A stretch of 55,246 nucleotides of DNA from contig VXIS01000319.1 in the NCBI GenBank assembly GCA_008704415.1, positions 1 to 55,246 of the forward strand, given 5' to 3'. Shown in pieces: positions 43,922 through 53,542 of this stretch. The stretch's first letter is position 1, and each line of letters begins with the position of its first letter. Under the pieces are notes generated by a model. The model ran no database searches, was not told the DNA's origin, and saw nothing but the letters and a program-made list of their open reading frames with translations. A program made the position numbers and the translations under genes. Origin of the DNA: Sphaerosporella brunnea (lineage: Eukaryota; Ascomycota; Pezizomycetes; Pezizales; Pyronemataceae).

Positions 43922-44315
43922 CTAAACCTCAATCATCAACGCAGCCCCGCCGTCGTCCTCAGCGTCGCCGCCGTTCTCAGCGTCGCCGTAGTTCTCATCG
44001 CCGCAATGCACCATCCTACGAAATCGAGATTTTCCAAGCTGCCAGACGGCCATGGAGAGAACCGCAGCCCAGATGAGAGCGGCCGAAGGAGCCGTCAAAC
44101 CCATGCCGGGGGAATCCGGCGCCGCGCCCTCTACACATCGTCAGCATCATCACACCGTATCACGGGAGTGGGGACATACGGTTGTTCTCGTCGTGCGACC
44201 TACGCTCTTTGGACGGGAATCGGCCAAAGAGGTAGCCCAAGCCGACAAACACTCCAATGTTGACGATGAGAGCGATCAGCGAGATGAGCTGTCCGGTTGG
44301 GGTAGTGATGGGCAT
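43922..44315 (-). CDS. Small two-TM protein, family T, member 2
   Basis: Exon 1 runs 44315-44180, the intron 44179-44131 (49 nt, GTATGT, GCTGAC, TAG) and exon 2 44130-43922. It encodes MPITTPTGQLISLIALIVNI, VFVGLGYLFGRFPSKERRSH, then SAALIWAAVLSMAVWQLGKS and an acidic DAENGGDAEDDG tail. It matches the gene at 26460 along its whole length, with the intron at the same place. Even intron bases are similar (GTATGTCCCC, GCTGACGATGTGTAG). The duplication is thus DNA-based and fairly recent. The acidic tail length differs. Confidence 0.8.
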
Positions 44316-44458
44316 TTTTGATTTGCCGGAGTTCGAGGTCTGTTGACGGATGCTGGTGGTGTGTAAGGAAAGTCGGGTTGATGAGGTGGGTTCCACAGAT
44401 CCGCACCCTTTGGCGTTCAGTGGAGAAAGAGCTGGGTTGGAAACACCTCCACTGGCGG

Positions 44459-44700
44459 TCAGTTGCGGAGTTGGCCTATCATAAGCTTCCATACCTCCAT
44501 CGACAGGCCCATCCTCTCCCAATCAGCGCGCTTTCTCCTCCATCTCCCTCTTGGCTGATGACGTAGCCGCCGGAGAATCGTCCCAGTCGCCAACAGAGCA
44601 GCGGTGGTGGTGACACCCACGTAAATACCTATTGTCCTGCCTACTGCCAGCTGGAAAAGGACCAGGCAGTAGACCGAATATTTCCTCTTTTGGTATGGAA
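44459..44700 (-). CDS. Exon of a further membrane protein
   Basis: A minus-strand frame ending at a TGA at 44459-44461 encodes YSVYCLVLFQLAVGRTIGIY, VGVTTTAALLATGTILRRL, then HQPRGRWRRKRADWERMG. Two hydrophobic stretches are followed by a strong basic cluster, as in the other small TM genes. It lies directly upstream of family T member 2. A GATAG acceptor-like site bounds it upstream. The first exon was not found. Confidence 0.45.
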
Positions 44701-44979
44701 AACGCTATCATTGCCGGTGAGGAACCCGGCCGTCATGTGTAGATGGCCTCCACGATGGATTTCGGACTGCCTAATCCCGGCGCCCGCCCGGCTGTGCCCA
44801 AAGCCGGCCGGACTGGCCTATGTAGAACACTGGTTGTTCGTCGTACACATAGGACTTCCTGGCGATGCCCCACGCATTGTATGCAGTCGCTAACAAGGCC
44901 GACCACATCTGGGAGCAGTGTTGGGCACGAAAGCCAGTCGTTCGAAATTCGTTCAACAACCACGCCAGAACAAAATATG
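44701..44979. other. Unassigned
   Basis: Frames on both strands are open. A GC-rich patch at 44770-44820 resembles the one at 410-570 (GCCGGCCGGACTGGCC). No feature is supported. Confidence 0.25.
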
Positions 44980-45345
44980 GGGCCCACAGGTGTCGACGTA
45001 AGTAGCTCCCTGATTGATTACTGGATGCGGCGCCATCAAGTTCAAGCCTGGTTACGGATCCCACAGGTGTCGACATAAGTGGCAGCCTGATTGATTACTG
45101 GATGCGGTGCCATCCAGTCCAAGCCTGGTTACGGATCCCACAGGTGTCGACATAAGTGGCAGCCTGATTGATTACTGGATGCGGTGCCATCCAGTTCAAG
45201 CCTGGTTACGGATCCCACGGGTGTCGACATAAGTAGCAGCCTGATTGATTACTGGATGCGGTGCCATCCAGTTCAAGCCTGGTTACGGATCCCACAGGTG
45301 TCGACATAAGTAGCAGCCTGATTGATTACTGGATCCCACAGGTTG
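44980..45345 (+). repeat. 77-bp tandem repeat, about 4.7 copies
   Basis: The unit begins GGATCCCACAGGTGTCGACA and continues TAAGTGGCAGCCTGATTGAT, TACTGGATGCGGTGCCATCC, AGTTCAAGCCTGGTTAC. The first copy is diverged and the last is cut short at ATTACTGGATCC. Central copies differ at only a few sites, so the array is young. It includes SalI-type GTCGAC words also found in repeat R1. Confidence 0.95.
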
Positions 45346-46220
45346 CTGGACGACAATCGGTAAACCCGGTGGCGTCGCCAGTCCCCGGAGCCGGAAGTCC
45401 GAAGCTCTCGTACGCACTGCGCACGGGAAAGGATGCCATCAGTAAGCTGCGGTCGCGTGGTCCAGGACCTGAAACTAACCGGGCAACTTTTTTTTTTTTT
45501 TTTTTTTTTTGATTTAATTATCTTATTCTGTTAGCCCGTTCGTGGACTATTCAGTTTCTGTCAGAAACCCTCCCGCCGTAGTTCATCGTGGATTGACCTA
45601 CTCTTCCTGTAAAAGAAGCATTCAGCAGTTGGTCAGAGCCCCAACCGCGTCGTTTCCATCAAGCCATGATCGAAGGATGCTTCCGCTGCGCGACGTTGTT
45701 TGCTCAGGATCGTGTAATGCTAGGAGTCCATCATTGCCGAGTTATGCGCTGGACCGACTTGCATTCGCGACCTTAGCATCAAGTCCACACGAAAGCTTGC
45801 ACCTGCTTCTTACCAGCTAATGGAAGACGAAGCAGCGGTAAAAACACGCTGCGAAGGTAATAAAGGGATCAGAAGCTAGCGGAGAGGATCAAACAACGGT
45901 ATTCAAGGAAGAGAAGAAGGGAGGTAAGGATAATGAAAACAAAGTCAAGGACCATGACGAAAACGGTAATCATGAAGCCAGTCATCGTTAACAAGATCTT
46001 GAAGGAATTTTGCATTTTTGCTGTCGAGGAAGGTGTTGTGGTAAGGGATTAGGTCTTCCAGAAACGGTAAGAAGCTTCAAAGGAAACTCTGGATGGTTCA
46101 CTGGCTCTCACTCAGTCAGCCTATTAATATAAACGTGCAAAAATTTAGGCGACCTCGTACCGATTAGTGGCACCTCAAATTGTTTTTAAAGCACAGTAAC
46201 CACCGACGAAGGCACCTCAG
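45346..46220. other. Unassigned; poly-T and coding-like pieces
   Basis: 45346-45480 reads like an exon (SPVPGAGSPKLSYALRTGKD) but has no start. A run of 23 Ts lies at 45488-45510. Between 45820 and 45990 a Lys/Glu-rich frame (FKEEKKGGKDNENKVKDHDE) may be an upstream exon of the gene at 46221. Confidence 0.3.
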
Positions 46221-46627
46221 TCCGATGGCAATCAAGCAGCAAAGCCCCCGACAGACAGTAAGAAGAGAGAGGTGACCATTAACACCAAGACAGGTGATCA
46301 ACAGTATACGGAGGCAGTTCTAGCTTTCTTCCCGGCTACCGACGTTGGTGGTAGTGACTGGCAGGACGACAGGAGTGTGATGACTCTCCTTTATCGTCTC
46401 CCCAATCGTGAGAGGTGAGTTATGGTCTCCAACACGGCGACGGTCTTATGATGGTGATATTGAGGTGTTTATGTGTCCTTTGGACAATCTCCGTTCCTTT
46501 GTTCACATTATTCTTCTTCTGGAGTATCTGGGAGGCAATACGAGACTGCTTCAGCCTAAGAGGCGGGAATCGGGCTCTTGTTTCTGCCATAGCTGAACTC
46601 AGCCGACGCTGCATACGCAGAAAGTAA
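46221..46627 (+). CDS. 3' exons of a small membrane protein
   Basis: An exon after a CTCAG acceptor (46220) encodes a Lys/Asp-rich part, TINTKTGDQQYTEAVLAFFP and WQDDRSVMTLLYRLPNRE. The intron 46415-46464 (50 nt, GTGAGT, GAG acceptor) rejoins in phase to CLCVLWTISVPLFTLFFFW, then SIWEAIRDCFSLRGGNRA and a basic end with TAA at 46625. The layout (polar part, TM helix, basic tail) matches other small TM genes nearby. The 5' end is unresolved and the GAG acceptor is non-consensus. Confidence 0.45.
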
Positions 46628-46982
46628 AAAAATCCGGTAACGTCGCAACACCAACTGGAAGCACCGAGTGAGAACATCTGATCCCCGCGCGCAATCATAT
46701 ACCTCCATATGTGTTCTATACAGCCGACCAATTTTTCCCCTTGATCTCTTGATGAAACCCAGACACGGTATGCAGGACCAAGCTAGAGATTCGGCGGGGA
46801 GGATACCCTCCCCGATGGAAGAAGACGGTGCGCCACGGGCCATGAACTGCCGTGACTAGAAACGTTTCCAATGATCCTCGCACACATACCCAGTGATCAA
46901 AGTTAGGAAACACCAGAATGTCGTGCCCCCAAGAGCGTCAATCTCATCTTTCTCTAGAGATGCCTTCTACGAAAAGAAAGGT
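46628..46982. other. Intergenic
   Basis: Short frames only between the membrane-protein exons and the right R1 copy. Confidence 0.3.
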
Positions 46983-47962
46983 AAAGTCAAATCTCACCAC
47001 CTCGCTCTCAGCCAAGTAGCAAGATTTTTTTGTTTCGCACGTTGTCGGCATCGCCGACAACGGCCAGGAGGAAAGAAAGACCGTCGGCATCGCCGCATTA
47101 GCCTTTAAAAACCTCCTGTTTTTGTCGAATTACCTCGACTCCCGACTTCATTAAGTGGGGAGTCGGACGAGGGTATCCCTCAATGGTAGGCCGCCTACCC
47201 GTCATGCATCCCCCATTTGAAAGGGGGATGGATGAGCTAGGTGTCGACAGTCAGTAGCTGATCCACGGGGCCTGGTTGTAAACTTGTCGAAGGGGTCATG
47301 CATCCTCCATTTGACAGGAGGATGCATAAGCTAGGTGTCGACAGTCACTAGCTGATCCACGGGGTCTGGTTGTAAACTTGTCGAAGGGGTCATGCATCCC
47401 CCTTTCGTCGAAAGGGGGCTGCATGATCCAGGTGTCGACAGTCATTAGCTGATCCCCGGGGCTGCTGATCCCCGGGGCTTGGTTGTAAACTTGTCGACGG
47501 GTGTCGACAGTCGTTAGCTGATCCCCGGGGCTTGGTTGTAAACTTGTCGGCGGGGTCATGCATCCCCCTTTCGTCGAAAGGGGGCTGCATGACCCAGGTG
47601 TCGGCAGGCCTGGTTGTGAACCTGTCGAAGGGATGAATTGAAGAGAGAAGGGATGAATTGAAGAGAGAAGGGATGAATTGAAGAGAGAAGGGATGAATTG
47701 AAGAGAGAAGGGATGAATTGAAGAGAGAAGGGATGAATTGAAGAGAGAAGGGATGAATTGAAGAGAGAAGGGATGAATCAGAGAGAGAAGGGAGGGAGAA
47801 GGGATGAACTGAAGAGAGAAGGTGAGAAGTGGGCGGTATTTATAGTTTGTCTGTGGTCGGGTAACAGTGGTTTTTGGCCGACCTAGGGCTGGAATTATTT
47901 GGCCGCTTCATCGCACATTTTTCGCGACACGCGATGTCACTCGGTGCGTGAGGTTTCAAGAC
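46983..47962 (-). repeat. Dispersed repeat R1, right copy
   Basis: Inverted partner of 1062-1768. On the minus strand it has the same order: GAGTGACATCGCGTGTCGCG, ATAAATACCGCC, GTCGACAAGTTTACAACCAA modules, CCCCTTTCGTCGAAAGGGGG-type hairpins, the GTTGTCGGCATCGCCGACAA palindrome and a GGTGAGATTTGACTTT end. It is 270 bp longer because of extra module copies and a 20-bp satellite. The copies are 45 kb apart. Confidence 0.7.
47630..47820 (+). repeat. 20-bp tandem repeat inside R1
   Basis: Seven perfect head-to-tail copies of GGGATGAATTGAAGAGAGAA are followed by two imperfect ones. The left R1 copy lacks this expansion, so it arose after the copies separated. Confidence 0.95.
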
Positions 47963-48192
47963 TCGGCTCTTCACCATAAATATATGTCATCGGCAGACAC
48001 GGCTGGATTTAGTATGGTTGAAGGAAATGGAAACCACTTACTTCAGTAAATACCGGTCCTTGGTGCATGCGCTATTTCGATATACGGAGACCCAATCCTC
48101 ACGAATTCATGGTACAGGCTCAAAACCTCTACGTGAGAACGCAGATGTACATTTCTCCACACCTATACTACCCCTCGATATCTCAACAACCT
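47963..48192. other. Intergenic / 3' flank
   Basis: No feature beyond the likely 3' UTR of the minus-strand gene ending at 48193. Confidence 0.3.
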
Positions 48193-48543
48193 CTAGAAGA
48201 ACTTCCTGTAATCAATCCTCTTCCGCGGCCTCAGCCTCCGTGACCAAGATCCATTCGTCCGTCCGGGTGGGATAGGTCCTCGATAAGCGAGATCGCCCGC
48301 AGCCTCCAGAAGACGCCGAAGTTCTGCCGAAACCGGGTGCACCGCGGGCGCGGGTCGGGGTGGTACGGCAGATGGGGCGCTGTTCGGCGCCTTAGCTTTC
48401 GTTTTCTTGGCCTTCGGAGGTGTGGTGGGCTCCTCTTTGACTGTCGTTTTCTTGGTCGTCTTTGGAGGTATTGTCGTAGGCTCCTTTTCGACAGCCGTTT
48501 TCTTACGCCTCGGAGATGAGGTGGGCTCAATTTTTGCTGGCAT
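48193..48543 (-). CDS. Lys/Pro-rich basic protein, histone H1 tail-like
   Basis: 116 residues from ATG 48543. Residues 1-60 are imperfect repeats of a KKT.VKEEPTTPP unit (RRKKTAVEKEPTTIPPKTTK, KTTVKEEPTTPPKAKKTKAK), like linker-histone tails. An Ala/Pro linker follows, then AELRRLLEAAGDLAYRGPIP and a basic end, RRLRPRKRIDYRKFF. There is no globular H1 domain. Nucleic-acid binding is inferred from composition alone. It is a single exon. Confidence 0.6.
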   Translation of the reverse strand: MPAKIEPTSSPRRKKTAVEKEPTTIPPKTTKKTTVKEEPTTPPKAKKTKAKAPNSAPSAVPPRPAPAVHPVSAELRRLLEAAGDLAYRGPIPPGRTNGSWSRRLRPRKRIDYRKFF

Positions 48544-48964
48544 TTTTTACGGTTTTTGTGATTGTTATCAACTTTTTTTTTTTGGCTTTTCTACTGGACA
48601 ATATCGTTGGGCCCGGATGGTCGGCTTTAAACTGCCAGAAATGGACATGATGAAGCTTGGGAACGTGTCGATATGGTATCTGAAACGGGACAGCTTGTAC
48701 CTGTTGATGTCGGACGGCGACGTCAATTCTCTTGATAAGATTCGTCTTGATCATGTGCGCGGCAAGCGCTGACTTGCGTGCGGATATACGTGAAGATTTA
48801 TCACGACCGCAGGACTCAACTGTTTGTGGAAAGAGATCTTCTGCTTTCAGCAGGTATTCTGCTTTCAACAGGTCTTCTGCTTTCAACAATGCTTCTGCTT
48901 TCAACAGCTGTTCTCGTGAACCACCGTCTGAGAAGTAGCCGCGAAAACCAATTTTGTGAATCAA
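48544..48964 (-). other. Open frame with 18-bp repeat
   Basis: A minus-strand frame (TTG start) contains four LLKAE(D/Y/A)-type units encoded by an 18-bp tandem repeat (TTCTGCTTTCAACAGGTC on the plus strand, 48838-48907). It is followed by a basic stretch. It could encode an amphipathic helix but lacks an ATG. The repeat itself is certain and the gene is not. Confidence 0.35.
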
Positions 48965-49253
48965 CGCTATGGGCGCATGCTAGACGCGTAGACGCGCCAT
49001 CTTCTTAACCCGTCCGCCACCGAGATTCTCGATAGAACTCCAACAGCTGTGGGTTTTCGGATTTCCGTCGATTACCGCAAATCAAGGCGTCCCAAATAAC
49101 TAATCCCAAATTTCGACAGGTTAAAAGCAACAATGACCGCGTCTATTTGAATTACCCTCGATGCTTCCGCACTGCCGGATCCACACCCCTTTTCCGGGCG
49201 CCGGCCCCACCACCCACAGTGCGTTTCAACCGTTTGGTTCAGGGTACTCACGC
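48965..49253. other. Intergenic
   Basis: Nothing clear between the repeat-bearing frame and the minus-strand gene ending at 49254. Confidence 0.3.
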
Positions 49254-49635
49254 TCACAAGAGATGTCCAGCTTCCATCCTGTCCTCAAGATACCGGTAGT
49301 ATTGATTCTCATCTTCGACCACCCAGAGACCATCTTTGGGGGCGCCTTGGAATCTCACCAACTCCCTCGAGGGCCTTCTTGTGTTCTGATCGACACTCTG
49401 CCAACCGGAATTGGATCCACAAGTCCAGCTCGCGAATCAGGCGTTTCTTCCTTCTCAGTGGCGTGGTGAGGACTCCTCTAGGCGGGCCCATATCCACATC
49501 GCGGGGAGCACGAATGCGCACCCCCGGGAAACCTCTTTGCCTCTCCTTCTGCAGGCATGCTCTGCGGGGTCCGGAAGCGCAGTAAAGGACGTGATTGCTG
49601 CGCACCTTATCTTCAGCACGGTTGTTCGTGCGCAT
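49254..49635 (-). pseudogene. Basic protein ORF with a homopolymer frameshift
   Basis: ATG 49635. The frame reads KERQRGFPGVRIRAPRDVD, LRRKKRLIRELDLWIQFRLA and KKALEGVGEIPRRP. At the C5 run (49338-49342 on the plus strand, as G) one base too many shifts the frame. The other frame continues convincingly as KDGLWVVEDENQYYRYLEDR to a stop at 49254. One indel thus separates two halves of an otherwise sensible 120-residue protein. Either a recent null or a sequencing error. No family was recognised. Confidence 0.5.
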
Positions 49636-50857
49636 CGGGCGTCAAGTGCAGTTCTGGGGTTGTTGTCGCAATAGGAGCAGGCAGTGGTATCGTGGCAGGC
49701 GCAGAATTGGCTTGTCGGAGGTGATGCTTTCCGCTGCACGTTGTCTGGATCTCGGGATTGCTGCTATTTTGTCGAGTTTGCACCTCTTTTCCCCTGCCTT
49801 TTCCTCGCCTCTTCCTGCCGCGCGTTGATTTTGGGGGTCTGAAACTACCACCATTCCCTTTGTAGGTTCCGCTCACCCCGTGCTGGTTTGTACATGTGGT
49901 GGTGCTCGTGATCAGCGCATGATCCGCTGCAGTAGGCCACAAGGTGCTTTGTGTAGCTGCGACACCAAAAATTGTTCGCGGCGTCCACAACCACCCCACT
50001 GTTTCACTTTGAACCCGTAAAGGGTCTTCTAACCCCAGGTCCTCATGACCGATCCAGCCTCTCCAGCCGCTATTTTGCAGCTTTCCATCACGGTCGCAAC
50101 ACGCTGTGTGACCACAACCCCCAGCTGCGGTTCGAGTGACGAGCAGTGAGACAAACTCGCGCTACCCCCCCTTGGGTTTTCGCTTAGAGAGAGCCATCCA
50201 CAGTCTGTGGTACAGGTTTCCTGACGTTGTTTTTTCTGTCACAAACCCGTTTCGCTGCTACAACCTTCTTGACCTTTTGGGGACGTGGCATCACCATCGA
50301 CTACTCCTTCTTCTTCATCGTTGAACTCAACAAACTCAATCTCACACACCTCACAGGTTTGTAAGGTCCTGTCGCCTGCTTTTTATGGCGTTGGTCGCTG
50401 GTTACGGTGTTCGGCATTGCCGCGTACACATCCAAGTAAGTATTCTCTCACTCACTTCCCATCTCATCGGCTATCGCTGCCATGCTGAAAACTCTTCGAG
50501 GTCCGCCAGGCAACGATGAGGGAATCGCAGCGCGTGAAAATTACGAGGTCTTCACGGAACTCCTGGGGTTGCCCCGTGGCAAGGCTACCCCCTGCGACCG
50601 GGTTTGCGGTCTTCAGTCGCCGGCCACGACCGTTGGGGCCCAGCGCTGTTGCGAAGCCCATCAAGCACTCCATGCGTACGTGGTCCCGCCCTCCCGTCAA
50701 GGGCGAAAGGTTTAGCAAGGACACGTGTTGGGACGTTGCAATCTGAGCACACCAGGCACGGTGGTTTTCCAGAGAGCGATGGGTTTACAACGAATTCGAG
50801 ACGGGTTTTGCGGGATTTCCGTCAAATCACTGGGCGGACAACGACGAGAAAGAAGCC
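49636..50857. other. Unassigned; several open frames
   Basis: The minus-strand frame 49999-49613 has a basic GRKRRGKGRGKE motif. The plus-strand ATG ORF 50482-50715 (MLKTLRGPPGNDEGIAAREN) and a minus-strand frame over it are both open. I could not decide between strands. Confidence 0.25.
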
Positions 50858-51211
50858 ATGGAAACCCCCCTTCGTTGCAGCGTATGCGCCAAGCGGCAGG
50901 GCAAAATGCAAGGCAACAACTTGCGAGCACGCCGGCGCCTACCTTTGCTCCGTTTCCGTCGAGGGCTGGATTGGTTCAGCATGGACACGTATGGGGACTG
51001 TGAAATCTGTGGCTTTGTGGCACCGCGACCCTACAGCAAAACAGAGGGAATCGAGGTTTTGCCGGCGCCCACTGAAGGCACCCACTCAGTGGACAACGGC
51101 AAGGAAGGAGCCACGCATTGCGAAGAACGCACCAAATGGTGCTCGCGTGGGAACTGGGAAATGGTTGAAACGCAATCGTCGATGGTGGGGCGCAGGCTTC
51201 TCCCGGCATAG
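50858..51211 (+). CDS. Small protein with two CxxC motifs
   Basis: 117 residues, ATG 50858. METPLRCSVCAKRQGKMQ has the first CxxC and DTYGDCEICGFVAPRPY the second, 38 residues apart, a possible split zinc ribbon. The rest is polar. The 3' end overlaps the relic of family T exon 2, so the C-terminus may be an artefact. Function is unknown. Confidence 0.4.
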   Translation: METPLRCSVCAKRQGKMQGNNLRARRRLPLLRFRRGLDWFSMDTYGDCEICGFVAPRPYSKTEGIEVLPAPTEGTHSVDNGKEGATHCEERTKWCSRGNWEMVETQSSMVGRRLLPA

Positions 51212-51396
51212 GTTTGGCGGCTCCACGGGCCGCCTTGATCTGGGCGGCGGTTATCTCCGTGGTCGCCTGGCAGCTTGGAAAAACCCGATTCCGTTGGATG
51301 ATCCAGCATCGCGGCGCTGATAACGACGGTGATGCGGCGGGACTATGGAAGGTTGTGCAGGCCAATGGCCGGACTGTGGAAGGTTGTGAAAGTTAA
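51205..51396 (+). pseudogene. Family T relic (exon 2 only)
   Basis: Encodes GLAAPRAALIWAAVISVVAW then QLGKTRFRWMIQH, matching exon 2 of the two-TM genes at 26460 and 43922, including an acidic DNDGDAA tail. No exon 1 (MPITTP...) is found upstream. The frame then runs into a 37-bp satellite. This is a truncated third copy. Confidence 0.7.
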
Positions 51397-51512
51397 TGGG
51401 CGGCGGGGCTGTGGAAGGTTGTGAAGGAGGATGGGCGGCCGGGCTGTGGAAAGTTGTGACGGTGAATGGGCGGCGAGCTGTGGAAGGTTATGAAGGTTAA
51501 TGGGCGGCGGTT
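51350..51512 (+). repeat. Imperfect tandem repeat, about 37 bp
   Basis: Four to five degenerate copies of GCTGTGGAAGGTTGTGAAGG followed by TTAATGGGCGGC follow the family T relic directly. Confidence 0.85.
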
Positions 51513-51867
51513 TACAGTCATGGGCAAGCGGAAGGGTATATGTATGTGCATCTCCATTGTAGCCACGATCCTCTGATCGTCGGCATGGGCTAGGCGTTTG
51601 GTTTGTTCTGGAGAAGGAAGTGAAGGTTTTAGATAAGGCTTTGTTTCATCTACATTATAAATGGGATGTTTGTAGCTATGTTTTGCAGCTGTTGGTCAGT
51701 TAGATAGCGGGGGAGAAAGAACTGGGTGCAGGAATGCGCGTCCGGGTATATGCATAAAGATGTGGTTTCTTTGCAGTTCAGAGCAGTTTTCTACTGGCTT
51801 GTTCATGTTGGTGATGCTTTCGTGGTGTTGAGTTGCTCTGCGGGGGCGGAAAGCCACGTACAAAGCG
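51513..51867. other. Intergenic
   Basis: Nothing beyond possible promoter sequence for the ORF at 51868. Confidence 0.3.
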
Positions 51868-52350
51868 ATGTGCTCTGCCTTCCAACCATCCGCTCGAGAA
51901 CCTCTCCGCTGCAATATCTGCCTCGAGCTATCTACAACAAACCAACCTTCAACCACCCTCAGCCTGCAGCTAGTGATTCTGTTTCCCGGTATGGTCGTAC
52001 TCTTGATTTCCGGTGTCTCCTTTCTCCCCGTTGAACACGTGCTGATTCTTCTCAGGGCAACGACTCGTGCTATCAACTCTAAGCCACTCAAAAAAATCTC
52101 ACCGCGCCAAGCATCCGGCGACGCCGCCAAACCCGACCTCCCCCCCCCCCCCCGCGCTCTCCCTCACCACTCGCGCCGGCAGAATGTAGCAACCGCCGTA
52201 AGCACGCACACCCCTCAACCCGGGCCTTCATTCGGAAATGAAAAAGCTCAAGCCGTATTGCAAGTGCATAGAAAATCGTTTGCCTCCGCAGGTCGATCTG
52301 GGACAGAAGAGTGGCGACGCAACAACGGCATCGTGAGGCGTCGAGAATAA
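51868..52350 (+). CDS. Probable single-TM protein
   Basis: 160 residues from ATG 51868. A polar N-terminus (MCSAFQPSAREPLRCNICLE) is followed by a hydrophobic helix (LVILFPGMVVLLISGVSFLP), a basic TTRAINSKPLKKIS segment and a polar tail. A C14 run at 52140-52153 encodes four Pro and is an error-prone spot. An unresolved intron is possible. It fits the local pattern of small TM proteins. Confidence 0.45.
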   Translation: MCSAFQPSAREPLRCNICLELSTTNQPSTTLSLQLVILFPGMVVLLISGVSFLPVEHVLILLRATTRAINSKPLKKISPRQASGDAAKPDLPPPPRALPHHSRRQNVATAVSTHTPQPGPSFGNEKAQAVLQVHRKSFASAGRSGTEEWRRNNGIVRRRE

Positions 52351-52732
52351 TGACTGTCCGCAGCTATTTACTTTACTCTGTTTGTTGGTGGGGGGGGACA
52401 AGATGGGGTGGGGATGAGGAGGTTATATGAGGCGTGTGGGGAGGCAGTGGCGTCATAGGGGGTAATGAAGAGAGGAGAAGGTTAACGGAAGCGGCGGATG
52501 GGCTCACGAGGTCGGCAACTGTTGACGTCTCAACGACGAGGACTCTGGGTTTTCTGTTTCATCCGAGAATATCCTGGCCTTTGGCAGGTGCAGGTAACAA
52601 TCGCAGGCTTTTATTTAACAAGAACTCCACTCTCCACCAACCAACTTATACACTTGAGGTAGATTCTTTTCTCACCTGCTGTTTAACTTCTTGAGTAGGT
52701 GGCTTCGTTCTCCGCCCAGAAAACCCCCGCTC
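52351..52732. other. Intergenic
   Basis: Promoter-like sequence between genes. No supported feature. Confidence 0.3.
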
Positions 52733-52972
52733 TCACATGGCCTTCCAATGGCTCCTCACGGAGACCTCACACTTCCCATACCAACTACTACCGCCAGCCG
52801 ACAACTGTGCGGACTTATAACACTTCTTCATCCCATGCCTGCAATTGGGACACCTTTCCGGGAACACGGCCGGACCCCATTCAGTCGCCTTTTTGCAGCT
52901 GCAACAGTGGATATATTGCTGCTTGGACTTTTCGTCGAGAAGTTTGCCGGCGGGTGTGTTGGGCGAGAACAT
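52733..52972 (-). CDS. Small zinc-ribbon-like protein
   Basis: 79 residues, ATG 52972: MFSPNTPAGKLLDEKSKQQY, then HCCSCKKATEWGPAVFPERC, PNCRHGMKKC. The pattern C-x2-C-x15-C-x2-C-x6-C resembles the short W/CxxC...CxxCxHxxC proteins common in filamentous ascomycetes, whose role is unknown. It is single exon, with no TM segment. Antisense frames from 52691 are shadows or a TM frame of lesser quality. Confidence 0.6.
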   Translation of the reverse strand: MFSPNTPAGKLLDEKSKQQYIHCCSCKKATEWGPAVFPERCPNCRHGMKKCYKSAQLSAGGSSWYGKCEVSVRSHWKAM

Positions 52973-53333
52973 TCTTTCTTTCCTTCCTTTATAGCTCTAT
53001 TCCGTTGGCTTGTTTTCTGTTTCGTCGGTTTCTTTCGTTGATGCCGGCTATTACTGTTTTTTTTTCTGTAGTGTTTTTCTTGTGTTGGGAGGAAGAACTC
53101 GCAGGCGCAGATATAGTAGGTAAGCTGGCTTTTAAATCTCAAGCTTATATTCGCGGCTTCTTTTTAAAATTCGCTTGAAGGGGGGATACAAAAGCCTCCC
53201 TCGACCCCGTTGGGGAGCGTGTTGCTGGAGGCATCATTTTTTGAGGCAGGAGAGAACGCAGAGGGGACTTCCGGAGGTCATATAGCCAGCCCAATGCAAA
53301 CGCCGATGGAAGCGGGAAAGGGAAGGTGCAGGC
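52973..53333. other. Intergenic
   Basis: Sequence upstream of the zinc-ribbon gene, up to the copia LTR. Nothing clear. Confidence 0.3.
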
Positions 53334-53530
53334 TGTAGAGAATATTGGAGGAGGAAGCGACGCTTGTATTGAGAATATCTATCTAGAGACCGGAAGATGG
53401 GCGCCTTATTTATTCAGGCGCCCTCGCTCTAGAACCTCGCTACATATTCCAGCATCCTGAGTCTTAGACTCATGGACGCGTCACCTTCTTTTCAATGACG
53501 CTGTTAGACTCCAGGTCTGGAGTTCCAACA
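53334..53530 (-). repeat. 3' LTR of a Ty1/copia element (197 bp)
   Basis: On the minus strand it starts TGTTGGAACTCCAGACCTGG and ends ATATTCTCTACA (TG...CA). An AATAAATAAGG motif may be the polyadenylation signal. Directly before it on the minus strand is a purine tract GCTGAGGGGGAG (plus 53531-53542), the expected polypurine tract for plus-strand priming. Confidence 0.85.
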
Positions 53531-53542
53531 CTCCCCCTCAGC

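Noticed and set aside
44006..44321. Plus-strand ORFs of 85-89 codons
   Set aside because: They are antisense to the two-exon family T gene, whose paralogue and intron match confirm the minus strand.
47630..47820. CRISPR-like array
   Set aside because: The 20-bp units are contiguous with no spacers. It is a simple satellite in a eukaryotic context.
1062..47962. Starship-type giant element
   Set aside because: No DUF3435-type tyrosine recombinase or typical cargo is visible, and Starships do not carry long TIRs. The R1 pair alone is not enough.
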